In this document: positions 24,301 through 33,456 of the stretch, one piece after another
How positions within the stretch are numbered: position 1 is the first letter of the stretch
Layout of the letters: the number at the start of each line of letters is the position of its first letter
Assembly: GCF_947179515.1 (NCBI RefSeq)
Contig: NC_067483.1
Span: 90,879,335-90,943,334 of the forward strand
Source: Apodemus sylvaticus
Taxonomy: Eukaryota; Chordata; Mammalia; Rodentia; Muridae
Direction of reading: 5' to 3'
Length of the DNA stretch: 64,000 bases
The notes under the pieces: model-generated
The model's database searches: none
The model's input: only the letters and a program-made list of their open reading frames with translations
What the model was told of the DNA's origin: nothing
Position numbers and translations under genes: made by a program

Positions 24301-26736
24301 GTATGAGAGAGGTCTCCCACTCATGTGCGTTCTGTGTGTGAGAGAGGCCTCCTGCTCATGTGCCTCTGTGGGAGAGGTCTCCTCACGCGCATTCTCTGTG
24401 AGAGAAGTCTCTTGCTCACATGCATTCTGTGTGTGAGAGAGGCCTCCTGCTCATGTGCTTCTGTGGGAGGGGTCTCCTGCTCATGTGCTTTCTATATCTG
24501 AGAGATGGGCCTCCCAGAATTAAGCTTTCCTTGAATGTCATATCTGTTTTGGCTGGTGAAGAAATCCTGTGTCTGAGAATACTTGCTGTGGGCTTCAGAA
24601 CTGATGTTATCCTGTGTTTGCTTCTCTAGTAGGTAGTGTGAACCTGGGAGAGCAAGGCTTGAAAACAAGGTGGACTAATATCTCCTGCAATAGCCAACTT
24701 TATTCAGCGCATTAGACAGTTTATACTGAGGGTTAAGGAGAGTCACCTGAGTAAAGTGTACAATCACAAGGACAGACAACTGTGCTAAAACCATGCTTTT
24801 TCTTAGAGATAGGACAACAGCAGCTGAACACACTGGGTCCTCTCTGCTGCACCCGGGAGGGCACAGAACACAATCCAGACACCGTTCTGAGGTTTTGAAG
24901 AACTGAGGTCACCAAGATTCTTGACCTTTTCTGGGAGATTCCTCACCACACTCAGAATTCCTCTCACATGACTCCATTCTTGCACTGTGTTCCGACATTT
25001 CTGAAGACAGAGGAATAAATTCTAAGACAGGTTTTTTTGTTTTGTTTTGTTTTGTTTTGTTTTGTGTTTTTCCATAAAAAGCTCTGGTTATGAAGAAGTC
25101 CAAGGAGAAGGTGCCAGCAGATTGGGTGTCCAGTGAAGCCCATTTCCTTGGTTCCCTGTGCTCCCTGGGTGAAAGAGACAGGGCTCTGTCTGGGACTCTC
25201 TCACAAGGCTCTAGCTTACAATGCCCCAATGACTCAGCTCCTAATGTCCTAGGCCTAGCATAGCACCTCAGCTTATCGTAATGGTCCCTATACTTCTGCA
25301 TCTGATGATGAATGCATTCACACTACCACAGTGTGGTAGGTTAGCCCAGTCACTGTCAATCACTGCACAGGTCTAGAACTATTTAAATCCCTACTGGATC
25401 ACAGGGTTCTTATAGGTCAAGAAATGCACTGTTCACATGTTGAATCTAGAAGTTCTACCACAAGAGCGGCCACAGGCCTTAATGCACGTTTACACAGGTT
25501 GTTGGAGAGCACTTAGTTTGCTTGGTTCAGCATGAAGCTCATGTATTTATATGTTTGTGTAATAATGGCATCTGAGTTGGCATAGTAATTTCGGTAGCAT
25601 ATAATTTTAGCTAGGATTGTAAAGTACCTTTGAAGTGATTATAGTGATTTCTAACGGTTACTCTGCAGCAGACCCTCTGAGGAGCTTTTGGGATCTGCTT
25701 TGCACTGTCAGACTAGTTTGCTCCTCACAAACATGCCAGGAAATAGCTATTTCCACCACCCAAGAAAGTGAGGCGCAGGAAGGTTAGCAGCTTGCTCAGG
25801 GTCCTAGAACTAGAGATGAAGGATCTGAGATTTCAGTCCTGGAGTTTAATTCAGCATCCTTGCTGTCGGTCACTCTGGGGCAATGCACTGGCTGTCAAGT
25901 GGAAATGGATGTTCTCAAAAAGAGTGTACATGGGCTTGACCCCGTGCTACTGCCACGGCCACGCGTCATGGAAGTCAGTGTCTTCCGTGTCGTCTGCTCA
26001 TGCTCAGATTCCAACCACAGCTGTCTGTCACCGACTTCCCTTTTCTACTGTTAATTTTCAGAAGCCATCCCGAGTGGGTTGAAGAAGAGTGGAAATCTAG
26101 GAGAAACTGGTGGCCAGCCTTTCACTTCAGCTTCTTTTGGGCAAAAAGTGACTGGAAGGCAGACGCCGATTTGGCCTGTGAGAAAGCGTTTGTAGCTGGA
26201 ATCCTTTTAGGGAAAGGTCTGTGGTTTGTTTTCTGTTTATCTGAATATATGTAGCTTTTGGTGGACTCTGAGAAAGTGGTCTCTCGTTCATCTGTCCTTG
26301 GGATGCCCAGGGGTTTGGGAGCCTCAGAAGTGATTGGAATGGGAGTGAGAGCCCTGAGCTGGGTCAGGGTAATTAGCCTTCAGGAGGCTCACTTAATACG
26401 TGGGTAATGTAATGTGCACATCACTGTCACTGGGCTTAGGGGGAAGGGCGGAGTTCAGTGCTTGCTTTAACTGTGGGTGGGCCATGTCTGTGAAGTGGGC
26501 CGGCTCCACTGGTGAGATCATTAGTGTTCCAGGACTAAAGAAAAAATGTAAATGTAGAAGTATTCTTAATAATTTGATAAATACTAAAATTTTCTCTTAT
26601 TTTGTTTCATTTTTTAGGTTGTAAATATTTTCGGTATATTTTAAAACAAGATCACGAAACCTTGAAGAAGAAAATGAAGCGGATGAAGAAGTCTGTGAAA
26701 AAATATACTATTGTAAATCCAGGTGTTCACACCTAG
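9237..26736 (+). CDS. Taf1a: TAF1A, TBP-associated factor of RNA polymerase I, subunit A (SL1/TIF-IB 48-kDa subunit)
   Basis: Split gene. Coding parts: 9237-9360, 13876-14045, 16221-16334, 18022-18220, 19955-20085, 21536-21694, 23154-23220, 23846-23969, 26062-26216, 26618-26736; together 1362 nt, 453 codons plus stop. All introns are GT-AG, with phases 1,0,0,1,0,0,1,2,1. The product matches mammalian TAF1A along its length, e.g. KDFAQTTSACLSFIQEALL (about 48-66), AHIYLYEFLKRE (exon 7) and RRNWWPAFHFSFFWAKSDW (exon 10). TAF1A joins TBP, TAF1B, TAF1C and TAF1D in the nucleolar factor that places Pol I on rDNA promoters. The body looks alpha-helical and repeat-like; residues 431-443 are a Lys/Arg-rich cluster that could be a nuclear/nucleolar signal. 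TAG precedes the first ATG in frame, so there is no N-terminal extension; Met1 and Met2 are adjacent and either could be used. No disabling change seen. Confidence 0.97.
10250..10393 (-). mobile_element. B1 SINE (Taf1a intron 2)
   Basis: Reverse B1 with gagacagggtttctctgtgt and gtagaccaggctagcc; mild divergence in the distal part. Confidence 0.92.
10812..10950 (-). mobile_element. Old B1-related SINE (Taf1a intron 2)
   Basis: Weak but ordered match: cagggtcttgcc, cagaccaggttggcctc, tgctggagtgacagacgtgt, caccatgcctagcc. Confidence 0.55.
11272..11420 (-). mobile_element. B1 SINE (Taf1a intron 2)
   Basis: Reverse B1 with ttctctgtgtagtcctggct and ttgtagggcaggctggcc on the + strand. Confidence 0.85.
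11922..12110 (+). mobile_element. B1 SINE (Taf1a intron 2)
   Basis: gctgggcagtgttggtaaaa head, gaggcagaggcaggtagatc, and a long AAAC/A tail. Confidence 0.88.
12116..12208 (+). mobile_element. B1 SINE, internally deleted (Taf1a intron 2)
   Basis: gccaggtatggtggcacaca head runs into tagatctctgagtgcc-like sequence and an AAAC tail; most of the middle is missing. It sits directly behind the B1 at 11922. Confidence 0.7.
12420..12690 (-). mobile_element. ID/B4-like fragment, (GT)n and B3-like SINE (Taf1a intron 2)
   Basis: 12420-12500 resembles a reversed ID/B4 head (gccactgagctacagcctcg on +). A (GT)n tract at 12508-12532 follows, then a B3-like body with agaggccagaagagggtgtc. Confidence 0.5.
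12755..12925 (+). mobile_element. Old B1-related SINE with A/G-rich tail (Taf1a intron 2)
   Basis: gccagggatggtcaggcaca head, gcagagcgagcttggggtca middle, AAAC then GAAAA-type tail. Confidence 0.6.
13331..13506 (-). mobile_element. B2 SINE carrying a CTCF-like core (Taf1a intron 2)
   Basis: Reverse B2: tgagccatctctccagccc at 13487-13506 on +, tail aagatttatttacttatt at 13333. The internal ccagcagagggcgtc at 13383-13397 resembles the CTCF core more than the usual B2 version does. Confidence 0.92.
13876..14045 (+). CDS. Taf1a: Taf1a coding exon 3 (residues 42-98)
   Basis: Acceptor tacag at 13875, donor gtacac at 14046. Encodes the conserved helix block ending in DSDTYKRQAAPE. Phase 1 in, phase 0 out. 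Confidence 0.95.
14398..14560 (-). mobile_element. B1 SINE (Taf1a intron 3)
   Basis: Reverse B1 with a (TTTTTG)n tail complement at 14398-14425 and nearly consensus body through gcgtgcactatccctgcctg. Confidence 0.93.
15087..15145 (+). mobile_element. B1 fragment with poly-G (Taf1a intron 3)
   Basis: gccaggtgtggggtgcacac head only, followed by a run of 14 G at about 15116-15129. Confidence 0.5.
15241..15403 (+). mobile_element. Young B1 SINE with perfect target-site duplication (Taf1a intron 3)
   Basis: Flanked by aaagctgagctc at 15229-15240 and again at 15401-15412. The body is near-consensus with the ggatttctgagttcgagg Mus variant and a pure A-tail of over 20. Confidence 0.97.
15720..16015 (+). 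mobile_element. Rodent interspersed repeat, gtttgaatgagaatg type (Taf1a intron 3)
   Basis: Begins tagtggtttgaatgagaatg and ends ggtgttttatcacagcaaca. The same ends recur at 62085-62440, and its right end is the reverse complement of the start of the copies at 38181 and 41958. Family not named. Confidence 0.6.
16221..16334 (+). CDS. Taf1a: Taf1a coding exon 4 (residues 99-136)
   Basis: Acceptor gatag at 16220, donor gtgaga at 16335. Encodes IIWKLGSEILFYHPKSN and a following helix. Phase 0 on both sides, 114 nt, so skipping would keep the frame. Confidence 0.95.
16985..17238 (-). mobile_element. B3-like SINE, diverged (Taf1a intron 4)
   Basis: (TG)n-rich tail at 16925-16990 on +, ggtgctggggacctagactc box and a cccactgagtcacctcct head complement. 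Confidence 0.55.
17236..17370 (-). mobile_element. B1 SINE, old (Taf1a intron 4)
   Basis: gccagggccttgctatgtag, cccaggttagtttcaaac, gccggggttatagatg on the + strand. Confidence 0.65.
17727..17886 (-). mobile_element. B1 SINE (Taf1a intron 4)
   Basis: (TTTTTTG)n tail complement at 17727-17758, tagaccaggctagcctcaaa and gtcgtgcgccgccacc. Confidence 0.85.
17985..17992. promoter_or_regulatory. Consensus CRE palindrome upstream of Taf1a exon 5
   Basis: tgacgtca, with a half site tgacgg five bases downstream (17995). It lies 29 nt before the exon 5 acceptor, so it may be a chance match within splice-site sequence. Confidence 0.3.
18022..18220 (+). CDS. Taf1a: Taf1a coding exon 5 (residues 137-202)
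   Basis: Acceptor gtgcag at 18021, donor gtgagt at 18221. Encodes SLQHALYLLHHGML and INLVQAYKGLLQ helices. A consensus CRE (tgacgtca) and a strong branch-point-like tgactaat lie just upstream. Confidence 0.95.
18684..18836 (+). mobile_element. B1 SINE with poly-C/CAC tail (Taf1a intron 5)
   Basis: gatggtggtggtagctcatg head, aatcccagcactctggagg, then a C-run at 18797-18807 and (CAC)n before the AAAC tail. Confidence 0.85.
19058..19231 (-). mobile_element. B2/B3 SINE (Taf1a intron 5)
   Basis: Reverse orientation: ttaaccactgagccatcccc head complement at 19204, tgctgggaatcagaccctgg box. Confidence 0.85.
19255..19287 (+). repeat. (TG)n followed by G14
   Basis: tgtgtgtgtgtgtgtg then 14 consecutive G. 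A likely length-variable tract. Confidence 0.9.
19497..19572 (-). mobile_element. B1 SINE fragment (Taf1a intron 5)
   Basis: Only the head half: tgctgggattaaagacatgc and caccactacactcaacag. Confidence 0.7.
19955..20085 (+). CDS. Taf1a: Taf1a coding exon 6 (residues 203-246)
   Basis: Acceptor gagcag at 19954, donor gtaagt at 20086. Encodes the acidic DEDDYAY start and the GVWDPFVKSYVE end. Confidence 0.95.
20103..20250 (+). mobile_element. Old B1-related SINE (Taf1a intron 6)
   Basis: gccagagtggggtgcacctg head, gagaagccagaggcaggg, caactctgtctcaggaaac end. Confidence 0.6.
20396..20640 (+). mobile_element. Rodent interspersed repeat, diverged (Taf1a intron 6)
   Basis: Starts ttatggtttgaatgggaaat and continues with a ggtgggccagtcaggagagg block. 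Probably a distant member of the group seen at 15720 and 62085. Confidence 0.45.
20690..20812 (-). mobile_element. B1 SINE (Taf1a intron 6)
   Basis: ctgtcctggaacttgctctg, tagaccaggctgtccttgaa on the + strand, preceded by a CT-rich tract. Confidence 0.85.
21536..21694 (+). CDS. Taf1a: Taf1a coding exon 7 (residues 247-299)
   Basis: Acceptor tacag at 21535, donor gtagag at 21695. Encodes MLEFYGDQDGAREML and the PNAHIYLYEFLKRE segment. Phase 0 both sides (159 nt). Confidence 0.95.
21718..21864 (-). mobile_element. B1 SINE, diverged (Taf1a intron 7)
   Basis: ctctgcctcctcagtgctgg and gactacaggcctagacc on the + strand, T/G-rich tail complement at 21718. Confidence 0.6.
22135..22284 (-). mobile_element. 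B1 SINE (Taf1a intron 7)
   Basis: gtgtagaccagactggcctt and caaaggtgtgcaccacct on the + strand. Confidence 0.75.
22590..22887 (-). mobile_element. B3-like SINE plus old B1-related SINE (Taf1a intron 7)
   Basis: 22590-22750 has the B3 layout ending gccaccgggccatctctaga. 22758-22887 is an old B1-like block with tgctgggatgacaggtgcat. Confidence 0.5.
23154..23220 (+). CDS. Taf1a: Taf1a coding exon 8 (residues 300-321)
   Basis: A 67-nt exon, acceptor cttacag at 23153 behind a strong T-rich tract, donor gtaaaa at 23221. Encodes ILHEIVPSHILMLEFHLLL. Confidence 0.93.
23330..23345 (-). promoter_or_regulatory. CTCF-like motif in Taf1a intron 8
   Basis: Minus strand ggagcagggggcagtg, 14 of 16 positions of the CTCF core pattern CCASYAGRKGGCRSYV by eye. 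No SINE is apparent here. Confidence 0.4.
23846..23969 (+). CDS. Taf1a: Taf1a coding exon 9 (residues 322-362)
   Basis: Acceptor ttgcag at 23845, donor gtacgt at 23970, phase 2 out. Encodes VLDFAGCTKNITAWKYLAKY. Confidence 0.93.
24275..24504 (+). repeat. Minisatellite, about seven 30-35 bp units (Taf1a intron 9)
   Basis: Units share an aggtctcctgctcatgtgc core and a tctgtgtgtgagag end. Unit lengths run about 35,35,30,32,35,30,35; the short units share ctctgtgggag, which suggests a two-unit higher-order duplication. Confidence 0.85.
25040..25067 (+). repeat. (TTTTG)n
   Basis: About five tandem units in Taf1a intron 9; no clear SINE body is attached. Confidence 0.85.
26062..26216 (+). CDS. 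Taf1a: Taf1a coding exon 10 (residues 363-414)
   Basis: Acceptor tttcag at 26061, donor gtctgt at 26217. Trp-rich: RRNWWPAFHFSFFWAKSDW, followed by ACEKAFVAGILLGK. The donor departs from gtaagt at +3/+4 and is the weakest of the set. Confidence 0.94.
26618..26736 (+). CDS. Taf1a: Taf1a terminal coding exon 11 (residues 415-453)
   Basis: Acceptor tttttag at 26617; stop TAG at 26734-26736. Encodes YFRYILKQDHETL, a Lys/Arg-rich cluster and the IVNPGVHT C-terminus. Confidence 0.96.
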
Positions 26737-27725
26737 ATTTTAGCTTATTTACAGTGTCACTACAGTGTGTCTGTGCACACGCGTACATGTACCATTCTGC
26801 AGGTGCCTTGATTTGTGACTGGTCTCACTGAGACCTGGGCTCACCTCTTAGCCTGGCTGGCCAGGGTGTTCCAGGGATTCTTCTTAGCTCTAGGATGATG
26901 ATTGTGGGTGCCATGCCCAGATTATTTTTTTATTTATTCATTTATTTATTTATTTGTGTATGTGTTTACATATGTCTACATACATGTACATGATGGCACA
27001 CATATGATCAGGAGCCTGTAGGGAAGGGCTGGTCACCTGGGGTGATTTCTGTGAAGATGGGGGAAGCAGTCACCTCGGGTCCTTTGTGTTGTCTCACCTG
27101 TGTGCCAGAGCCACCTCATACTAGACTCTGTGCGGCAGATCAGGACTCTTCTAGTTGTCACGGAGCACTCAGCCTCTTGCCTACTTGTTCCTCCATCATT
27201 TCCACCTACATAGCTACTGATGGGTTCTCTTGAGGCGGGTAGAGAGGTGAGGAGGAGTAGGTGGAGGAGGAGGAGGAGGAGGAGGACTCTTTTCTCTGTT
27301 GGTTTTAACCAGAGCAGGTGAGACCGGGTGGCTCTTCGGTCCTTTGACTCTGGAGGACTGATCTGAGTCAGTGCTAGAAGCGGTGTGGCTAACCTTAAGG
27401 GCGTGGTGGCTAAGATACTTGGCTGTTCCCTCAGAAATGAGAACCTAACAATAGAGTCTCTACCTGTGAAGTAACTCCTTATAGGTACGAAGTTAGCCCA
27501 GTGGGACAGCTTCCGGAAGCCAGAGCCATGTTCTGGGAGCATCTCCCAGGCTCTGTAACATATTGTGCTGAAAAAGGCTTCTAGAGAAAGCTCTTGGCCG
27601 TCTTACAGTTACTGTTAAAGTGACTAGTACTTGGATTCCAGGAAGGCTCGTTGGTGTTCAGGGGACAAACCACACATTTCCTCCTTGGCTCATAGCCCTA
27701 CCAGCTTTAAATAATGTACAATAAA
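26737..27725 (+). other. Taf1a: Taf1a 3'UTR candidate
   Basis: From the stop to the first AATAAA at 27720. It includes a (TATT)n tract at about 26927-26955 and a (GGA)n tract at 27258-27286. Length is inferred from the signal only. Confidence 0.45.
27720..27725 (+). terminator. Taf1a: Candidate Taf1a polyadenylation signal
   Basis: AATAAA, the first canonical signal after the stop; a second lies near 27943. Confidence 0.45.
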
Positions 27726-28104
27726 GGTAGACAAGTTATACTTTGTGAATAATTTTTTCTTGGTATTATTTTGTTCTTGGGGAAAAGGGTCTCAGCAAAT
27801 AACTTCATCCAGGACAAACCAAACTAGTGGGTGTCTCATAGCACCTCTTTAAATCAAGTTGGAGCTACCACGTCACAAGGACCAGCTTCTCTGAGTGTGG
27901 GCGGTTGGATTGTGTGGGAGCTCTGAGTAAGACAACCCCTCAGGAATAAATGTCCCGACCTCAGAGCACAGGCCGAGGTCTGCAGGACCAACTCCTGGAA
28001 TCCTACGTTAGGGTCTGTGCATCATGGTGCTTTCAGCACCGGGCAGGGGAACCAACCGAGTAGCGGTTCTACACACAGCTTTGCTGTTGTAGAACTTTGT
28101 TTTT

Positions 28105-28228
28105 GCTGTTGGTTTTGTTTTGTTGTTTCTTTGTTTTTAAACAAAGCCTGCCTGGGTAGACATAGCTGTTCTTACACTCATGATCCTCTGCTTCAGCTGT
28201 TACATGTGTGTGCTACCACAGCGAGTTT
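28105..28228 (-). mobile_element. B1 SINE, old
   Basis: T/G-rich tail complement then gcctgcctgggtagacatag and acatgtgtgtgctaccac. Confidence 0.6.
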
Positions 28229-28784
28229 TCTTTCCTAGAATTTCCATATCACATGTTCAGTTAGAGCACTGGGACCTAACACCTGTGGGAGTTACCTTAA
28301 GTCTGCTGAGACCAAAGCCAGTTTTGTGACTAACTATGGCCAGGTTTCTTAGGCACTCTCCTGGTTCTTCAGACCATACATTTCTGACCAAGAAGGTGAA
28401 GATGGTTGGCAGAGGTGAAGTGCCTCTCCAGGGTCAGGCCCTATCCTCATCAGAGTAGTTCTAAGATACTGTGCAGCACCCACCTCGATTGCCAAGCTGG
28501 TCAGAAGAGAGGATTCACAGCTGAGGTCACTGGCCCAAGCAAACTAGGTCAGTTCTCTCCCCCAGGCTCTCGGTAGGCTCCCCTTGGGCCCTAGGAGCCG
28601 TGTAATTCTGTAGTGCTCGTCTTTCCTGTTAGTGTGTTAGTGACACATAAACATCTTTATATTACCTCCACCTAACAGTGTCTGTTTTAGAGAATCATTG
28701 AGTCGAAATAAACACAAACGTGTGCAAGTGACTGAGGGTGTCCAACGCCTGGAAGATAGCCAGGAGTAGGGCCTGGGACCTGTT

Positions 28785-29045
28785 GGGCCAGTGTCTCACT
28801 GTTCTGCTGTGAAGGGACATGACTAAGGCAGCTTACAAAAGAAAGCATTTAATTAGGGGTTTCAGAGGCTTAGACAGGCAGGCATGGCACTGGAGCAGCA
28901 GCTGGAAGCTGACATCAAAGCCCACCCCAGTGACACCTCCTCCTTCCAGAAGGCCACACTTCAATCCTTCTGAAACAGTGAACCAACTCGGAACCAGTTC
29001 AGGTATAGGAGCCTGGGGTGGGAGGGGCATTCTCATTTAAATCAC
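28785..29045 (+). mobile_element. Rodent interspersed repeat, ctgtgaagggacatgac type
   Basis: Same layout as the copies at 38181 and 41958: tctgctgtgaagggacatga, aaagcatttaattagggg, cctccttccagaaggccaca, ggggcattctcatttaaatc. Confidence 0.6.
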
Positions 29046-29085
29046 CAGTTAGAATGCGGGGGGTGTAGGGGGGTGTGTGGTAATT

Positions 29086-29207
29086 TGTTTTGTGTTTGAG
29101 GTGGAATTTCTCTGTGTGGCACTGACCTTGAATTTACAGAGATCTGCCTGCCTCTGTCTCCCAAGTGCTGGGATTAAAGGCAAGTTCACTGCACCCACTT
29201 GGGTTTT
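29086..29207 (-). mobile_element. B1 SINE, internally deleted
   Basis: ggaatttctctgtgtggcac then directly gatctgcctgcctctgtctc; about 20 bp of the body is missing. Confidence 0.8.
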
Positions 29208-29354
29208 CCATCTGGTAGCGTGCAAGTTCTTGGAAAGTTGACAAGCATTCTCTTGAATTGACTTGCTTTAATTTAGTTTACTACTTAGTTAACAGTGGGT
29301 CCAGTTAACCGCTTATCTGTTATAATTACATGATGACCCTTTAAAAAAAATTTA

Positions 29355-29542
29355 AGTCTCTGAGAGAAGGCTCAGCAGTTAAGAGCACTGACTGTTCTTC
29401 CAGAGGTCCTGAGTTCAATTCCCAGCAACCACGTGGTGGCTCATGACCATCTGTAATGAGTTTGATGCTTTCTTCTGGTGAGTCTGAAGACAGCAGACAG
29501 TCTACTCATATACAGAAAATGAATAAATCTTAAAAAAAAAGA
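29355..29542 (+). mobile_element. B2 SINE
   Basis: gctcagcagttaagagcact head, cccagcaaccacgtggtggc, ending AATAAATCTT plus A-tail. Confidence 0.92.
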
Positions 29543-29704
29543 TAAAGGAACCCATAAAAAAGTTTAAGTCTCTTGCTTTTTCCTGGAAACTTCTGAATGT
29601 ATAATGTATATCTTTGAGGGACACAGTTTGATACCTTGGTAGTTGTACGCACTGCAAAATGATTACTATGGCCAAGATACTTAGTCTGTTACCTCTGTAT
29701 AGTT

Positions 29705-30065
29705 ACTATATGAGGATTCTCTAGAGGAGAAGAAACCATAGAATGAATATATACCATAAAGAAGACGTACTAATCAGATTGGCTAACAGGACACAACCTG
29801 AGTGGCCCAGCACTGGCTGTGTGCACACTGGAGAGGCTGGAGCCCAGTGCTGGCTGTTCAGGTCATGAGTCAGTCCCACGCTAGCACTGAAGGCCTGGGG
29901 GATTCCTGGAGAGCAGCGGATCTTCAGTCTGAGTTCTAACATTCACGAAGGATCCTTGCAGCTCCATTGATGACAGTAGGGTTGATGCCAGCAATCTTCT
30001 TTCTAGCAAGGGCTTAAGGACTAGCAGAAGCAGCACAACAACTACCACAATAACAACAATAATAA
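29705..30065 (+). mobile_element. ORR1/MaLR-like solo LTR candidate
   Basis: Starts atgaggattctctagaggag and agaaaccatagaatgaatat, a layout I associate with rodent MaLR LTRs. The right part ends in an ACAA/ATAA-rich tract at 30025-30065. Family assignment is tentative. Confidence 0.4.
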
Positions 30066-32265
30066 ACATCCAGTTTGCACTGCCAGCAGTAGTGTACAAG
30101 GTTCCTTTTCCCATATCCAGTGCTTGCTTTTACCTCGATACCTCCTTAATTTCCTTTTCTCTGATGTCTGGAACCATGAGCATCATCTTACTTACCTCTG
30201 CATCATTTTGATGTCTTCCCCTGACTTTGCTCATCTTTAAAGACAGGTTATTTACAGTTTTGGTATTCAGTTGCCTTACAGATTCTGACTATTCCATATC
30301 AGATGATTGTATTTGAACCTTCCCTTCCCAAACAACCCCAAAGTACCATGGAGTCAGGTGGGTCTTAAGTCCCAGCATGTCTAAAACACCTTGTCTATTG
30401 GAGCTGTCCTTGTGTCCTGAGGAGGTGGCATGGGGCCTGGGTATGAATTTTCTCAGTAAGGGGAATACTATTGGATAGTGACATTTTAAAAATGAAACGA
30501 TAGACTGCTAAATGTGAGTCCCCACGAAAGATGTGGGAATCATAGTCATAGATACGAAGTTGCCTCGGACTGGGTGAATGAGACTCCATGCCTGTTCAGT
30601 CACAGTTCCATCATGCCTCTACCTTGAGTTCCCAGATAACCTCCCACAGTTAGTGTGGCTGTGTGCTTAGCTCTTGTGCCTTCAGTAGCTACTAAAGCTG
30701 GTGCAGGTTGTTTTGACATGAAGAACAACTGAAAGTGATTGCTGAGTTTGGTAAATCGTGGAGTGAAATTAGAGCTGTGATTCAAAATGCTGGATTTTAT
30801 TGCCATTTGACCTCTGGTGGGAGGTCACTGACCTGAGTGAGGTTCTTATTCTCACTGAGTGATAAGTGAGGTTCTTATCTCACTGACCCCATGGACGGAT
30901 TGTCCACATGCAGGTAATGGCACGTGTGCCTTTTTGCCTCCGAGAACTATTTTGAAGATCGGGGAGATGAGGTATAAGGAGACACTCTGTAGACTGGTGC
31001 ATGATATGCATGCCGGAGCTGCTTTGCATTGTCAGGGACACCCTGTATCCTCAGGCTTCTGGAGATGAGCATGGTTTGAAGGAGGACTGCAGAGGGACCA
31101 TAAGATACAGGGCGACTGTAGCTCAGGAGATGCCCTCATTTGGAGATGTCTGTACAAAAATGATAAATGAAACTATCATTATGGTGGGCCCTAATCGAGT
31201 ATGACTTGTGTTCTCATATAAGTAAAAAAGGGCAATTGAACACAGACACATACAGGAAAAAGCCATCCGACTATGAAGGCAGAAGTTGGGTAGCACACCT
31301 CAAAGTCACAGCCGCAGAAGGTTGCTCATGAACAACCAGAAGCTGGGAGTGACGCCTGGAACTGATTCTCCTTGCAGCCCTCAGAAAGAACCAGCCTCAG
31401 AACTGTCAGAACTGGGAGTCAAGAAGTCAGTCGTGGAAACCTGCCAGTTTGTGTGTCAGTTTCAAAGATGCGTACCAACTTTGGCCCTCAGTCTGGTTCT
31501 AGTTGATGGGTCCAGACAATTCTCAAGCTCCTCCAATGGTCCAGCCAGCTAATGCCCAGATTTACCAAACACTTCCTTTTCTTTTTGCCTGTGCTGTAGC
31601 AAACCACCCAGCCAAGAATTCAGTATCTGATGTCACCATTCCTTCCTGCAAGTCCCCCATGACACTGTCCTCCTCTCCCCACTTCCTATACAGTTCAGAT
31701 CAGCCTCAAACTGCTCATCCCCCTGCCTCAGCTTCCCAGGTATTTGTTACAGGCATCTCCCCCGACACACAGCTTACCCTTTCCTCCCAGAGCACATTGG
31801 AAACGTTTGTCTTACTTACCAGAGCACCTTGATTGCAGTAATCCTTATTTCCTGAATTTGGTACTGAGGACCTATTGTAAAGTGTCTTACTGGATTATGT
31901 CATATCTGAAATGTGACGTGGTAATCTGGAGCTTGTGTCAGTGTGCCCCACGACCTGCTGATCTTTCCTTCTCATCTTTTCGAGGACATTTGCCTCAGAC
32001 AGGAAACGCTGTGTTTTTGTGGCCAAAGAAAAGAGACCAAGACATAAATGCTAATAAAACATCAAGAAATCATCTCCAGGAAGGGAGCTGCACTCCTGCT
32101 TAGGAGGCCGTGGTAGCTGTGAGATCACAGCTGATGTGGGGCCAAGGGTTACTCCTCCCACCCAAGGCTTCCACAGCAGTGACAGGCACTGACCTTTGAG
32201 TAAACAGCCCCGTGGAAACTGCGCAGTCACCGGTGAATCAGACTCCACCTGTGCTTTCAGAAGCA

Positions 32266-32345
32266 GAGGCTGGGGATGTGGCTCAGCGACCAAGTGTTTG
32301 CCTAGCATGTCTGAGAGCCTGGGTTCCGCCCTCAGCTCTGCCAAT
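32266..32345 (+). mobile_element. ID SINE
   Basis: gaggctggggatgtggctca head, tgtttgcctagcatgtctga, and gttccgccctcagc box B: the BC1-related ID layout without a clear A-tail. Confidence 0.75.
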
Positions 32346-32659
32346 AGATAAATCTACAAGGTGTGCTATCCGACCAACTGGTAAGCCTGGCTGTGTTGGC
32401 AGTCGTCCTGACTACCTGCTTCTGGCTTCCCTCTTATGGGCTTTGTTTGTATCTTAAATATTGTGGAGGCTTTTAAAATTGAAGCGCTGAGTGCAGACTT
32501 GGGCTACAACTAAGCTCGTGGTCTTAACGTCCTCCACTGCATGGGTGTTACAGGATATTTGAACCTGTTTCTAGTTGTAGTGTGGCTCAGCCCTTAGTAC
32601 ACACCTTTAATCCCTCTGGCTGGAATACATGCCCTTAGCACACTCCTTTAACCCCAAAC

Positions 32660-33390
32660 AATGAAGATAAAGTTAATTTGTAGAAGGAAGCACCCATGTT
32701 TGAAGAGTGGCAGAAAAAGTGATGAATCAGAGAAGGATTTGATGGAACAGGACACGCCCAACTCTCCTGGGAAGAGAGAGGAGAGGGAAGGTGCTAAAGG
32801 GAGAGACAGTACAGGAGGGAGAGTCCAGTACAGGAATGCAGCAGAGTTCGTGGAGACAGTACTGTCGAGAGGGAGAGCAGAGCTGCACAGAGAAGGAGGC
32901 AGTGTTACCAGGAGAGTTTTACAGAGACAGCTGAAGAGAGAACACGCTAGACACAGGTAAAGACAGAACAATCCAGAGAATGAGAAGCAGCAAGGAGATT
33001 AGAAAAGATTGCTAGAGTTAGTCTGAGGCCAAGCAGAGTAATTCAGAGAAAAGTCAGATGGGATCAGTCAGCTGGGAGAGGAGTTTGAGCCACAACAGCT
33101 GAGCTGAACCACCAGAGTTCAGAAAGACCAAGAAAGGGAGAGCTTATTCAGAGCAAGTCTCTTAGATTGTGTAGAGGCTGGAAGCTTCCAGGATTAGGCC
33201 TAGGTTTAGCAGGCAAGGCAGTAAGCCTCCAGGCAATGATTATAACAGGAGAATAACAGTTACTTTTACCCTTGGGCAGCATACCTTAAAAGACAGGGCC
33301 ACGCAGGGCATGCCAGATCCAATGGGCTGGAGTTACAGAGAATGCTGGGAGAAAGCTCAGTTCAGGCACTAAATACCTGCGTGAATCCAT
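32660..33390. repeat. Purine-rich block, unidentified
   Basis: One strand is strongly A/G-rich from about 32690 to 33170, with recurrent gagagaggagaggg and gcagag words, then a more mixed part. It looks like an old interspersed element but I do not recognise the family. The 100-codon frames here are by-products of the purine bias. Confidence 0.4.
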
Positions 33391-33456
33391 GCCAGTACCC
33401 ATACCTTGGGGTTGTGTAAGTTTAGGGTTCCATGTCCATCCATTCAAGAACTAATT

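Noticed and set aside
24152..24436. 94-codon frame in Taf1a intron 9
   Set aside because: Runs through the minisatellite and repeats its unit; no exon signals join it to Taf1a exons.
31503..32103. Adjacent frames of 109 and 119 codons
   Set aside because: Checked for a processed pseudogene; no recognisable protein, no A-tail and no flanking duplication.
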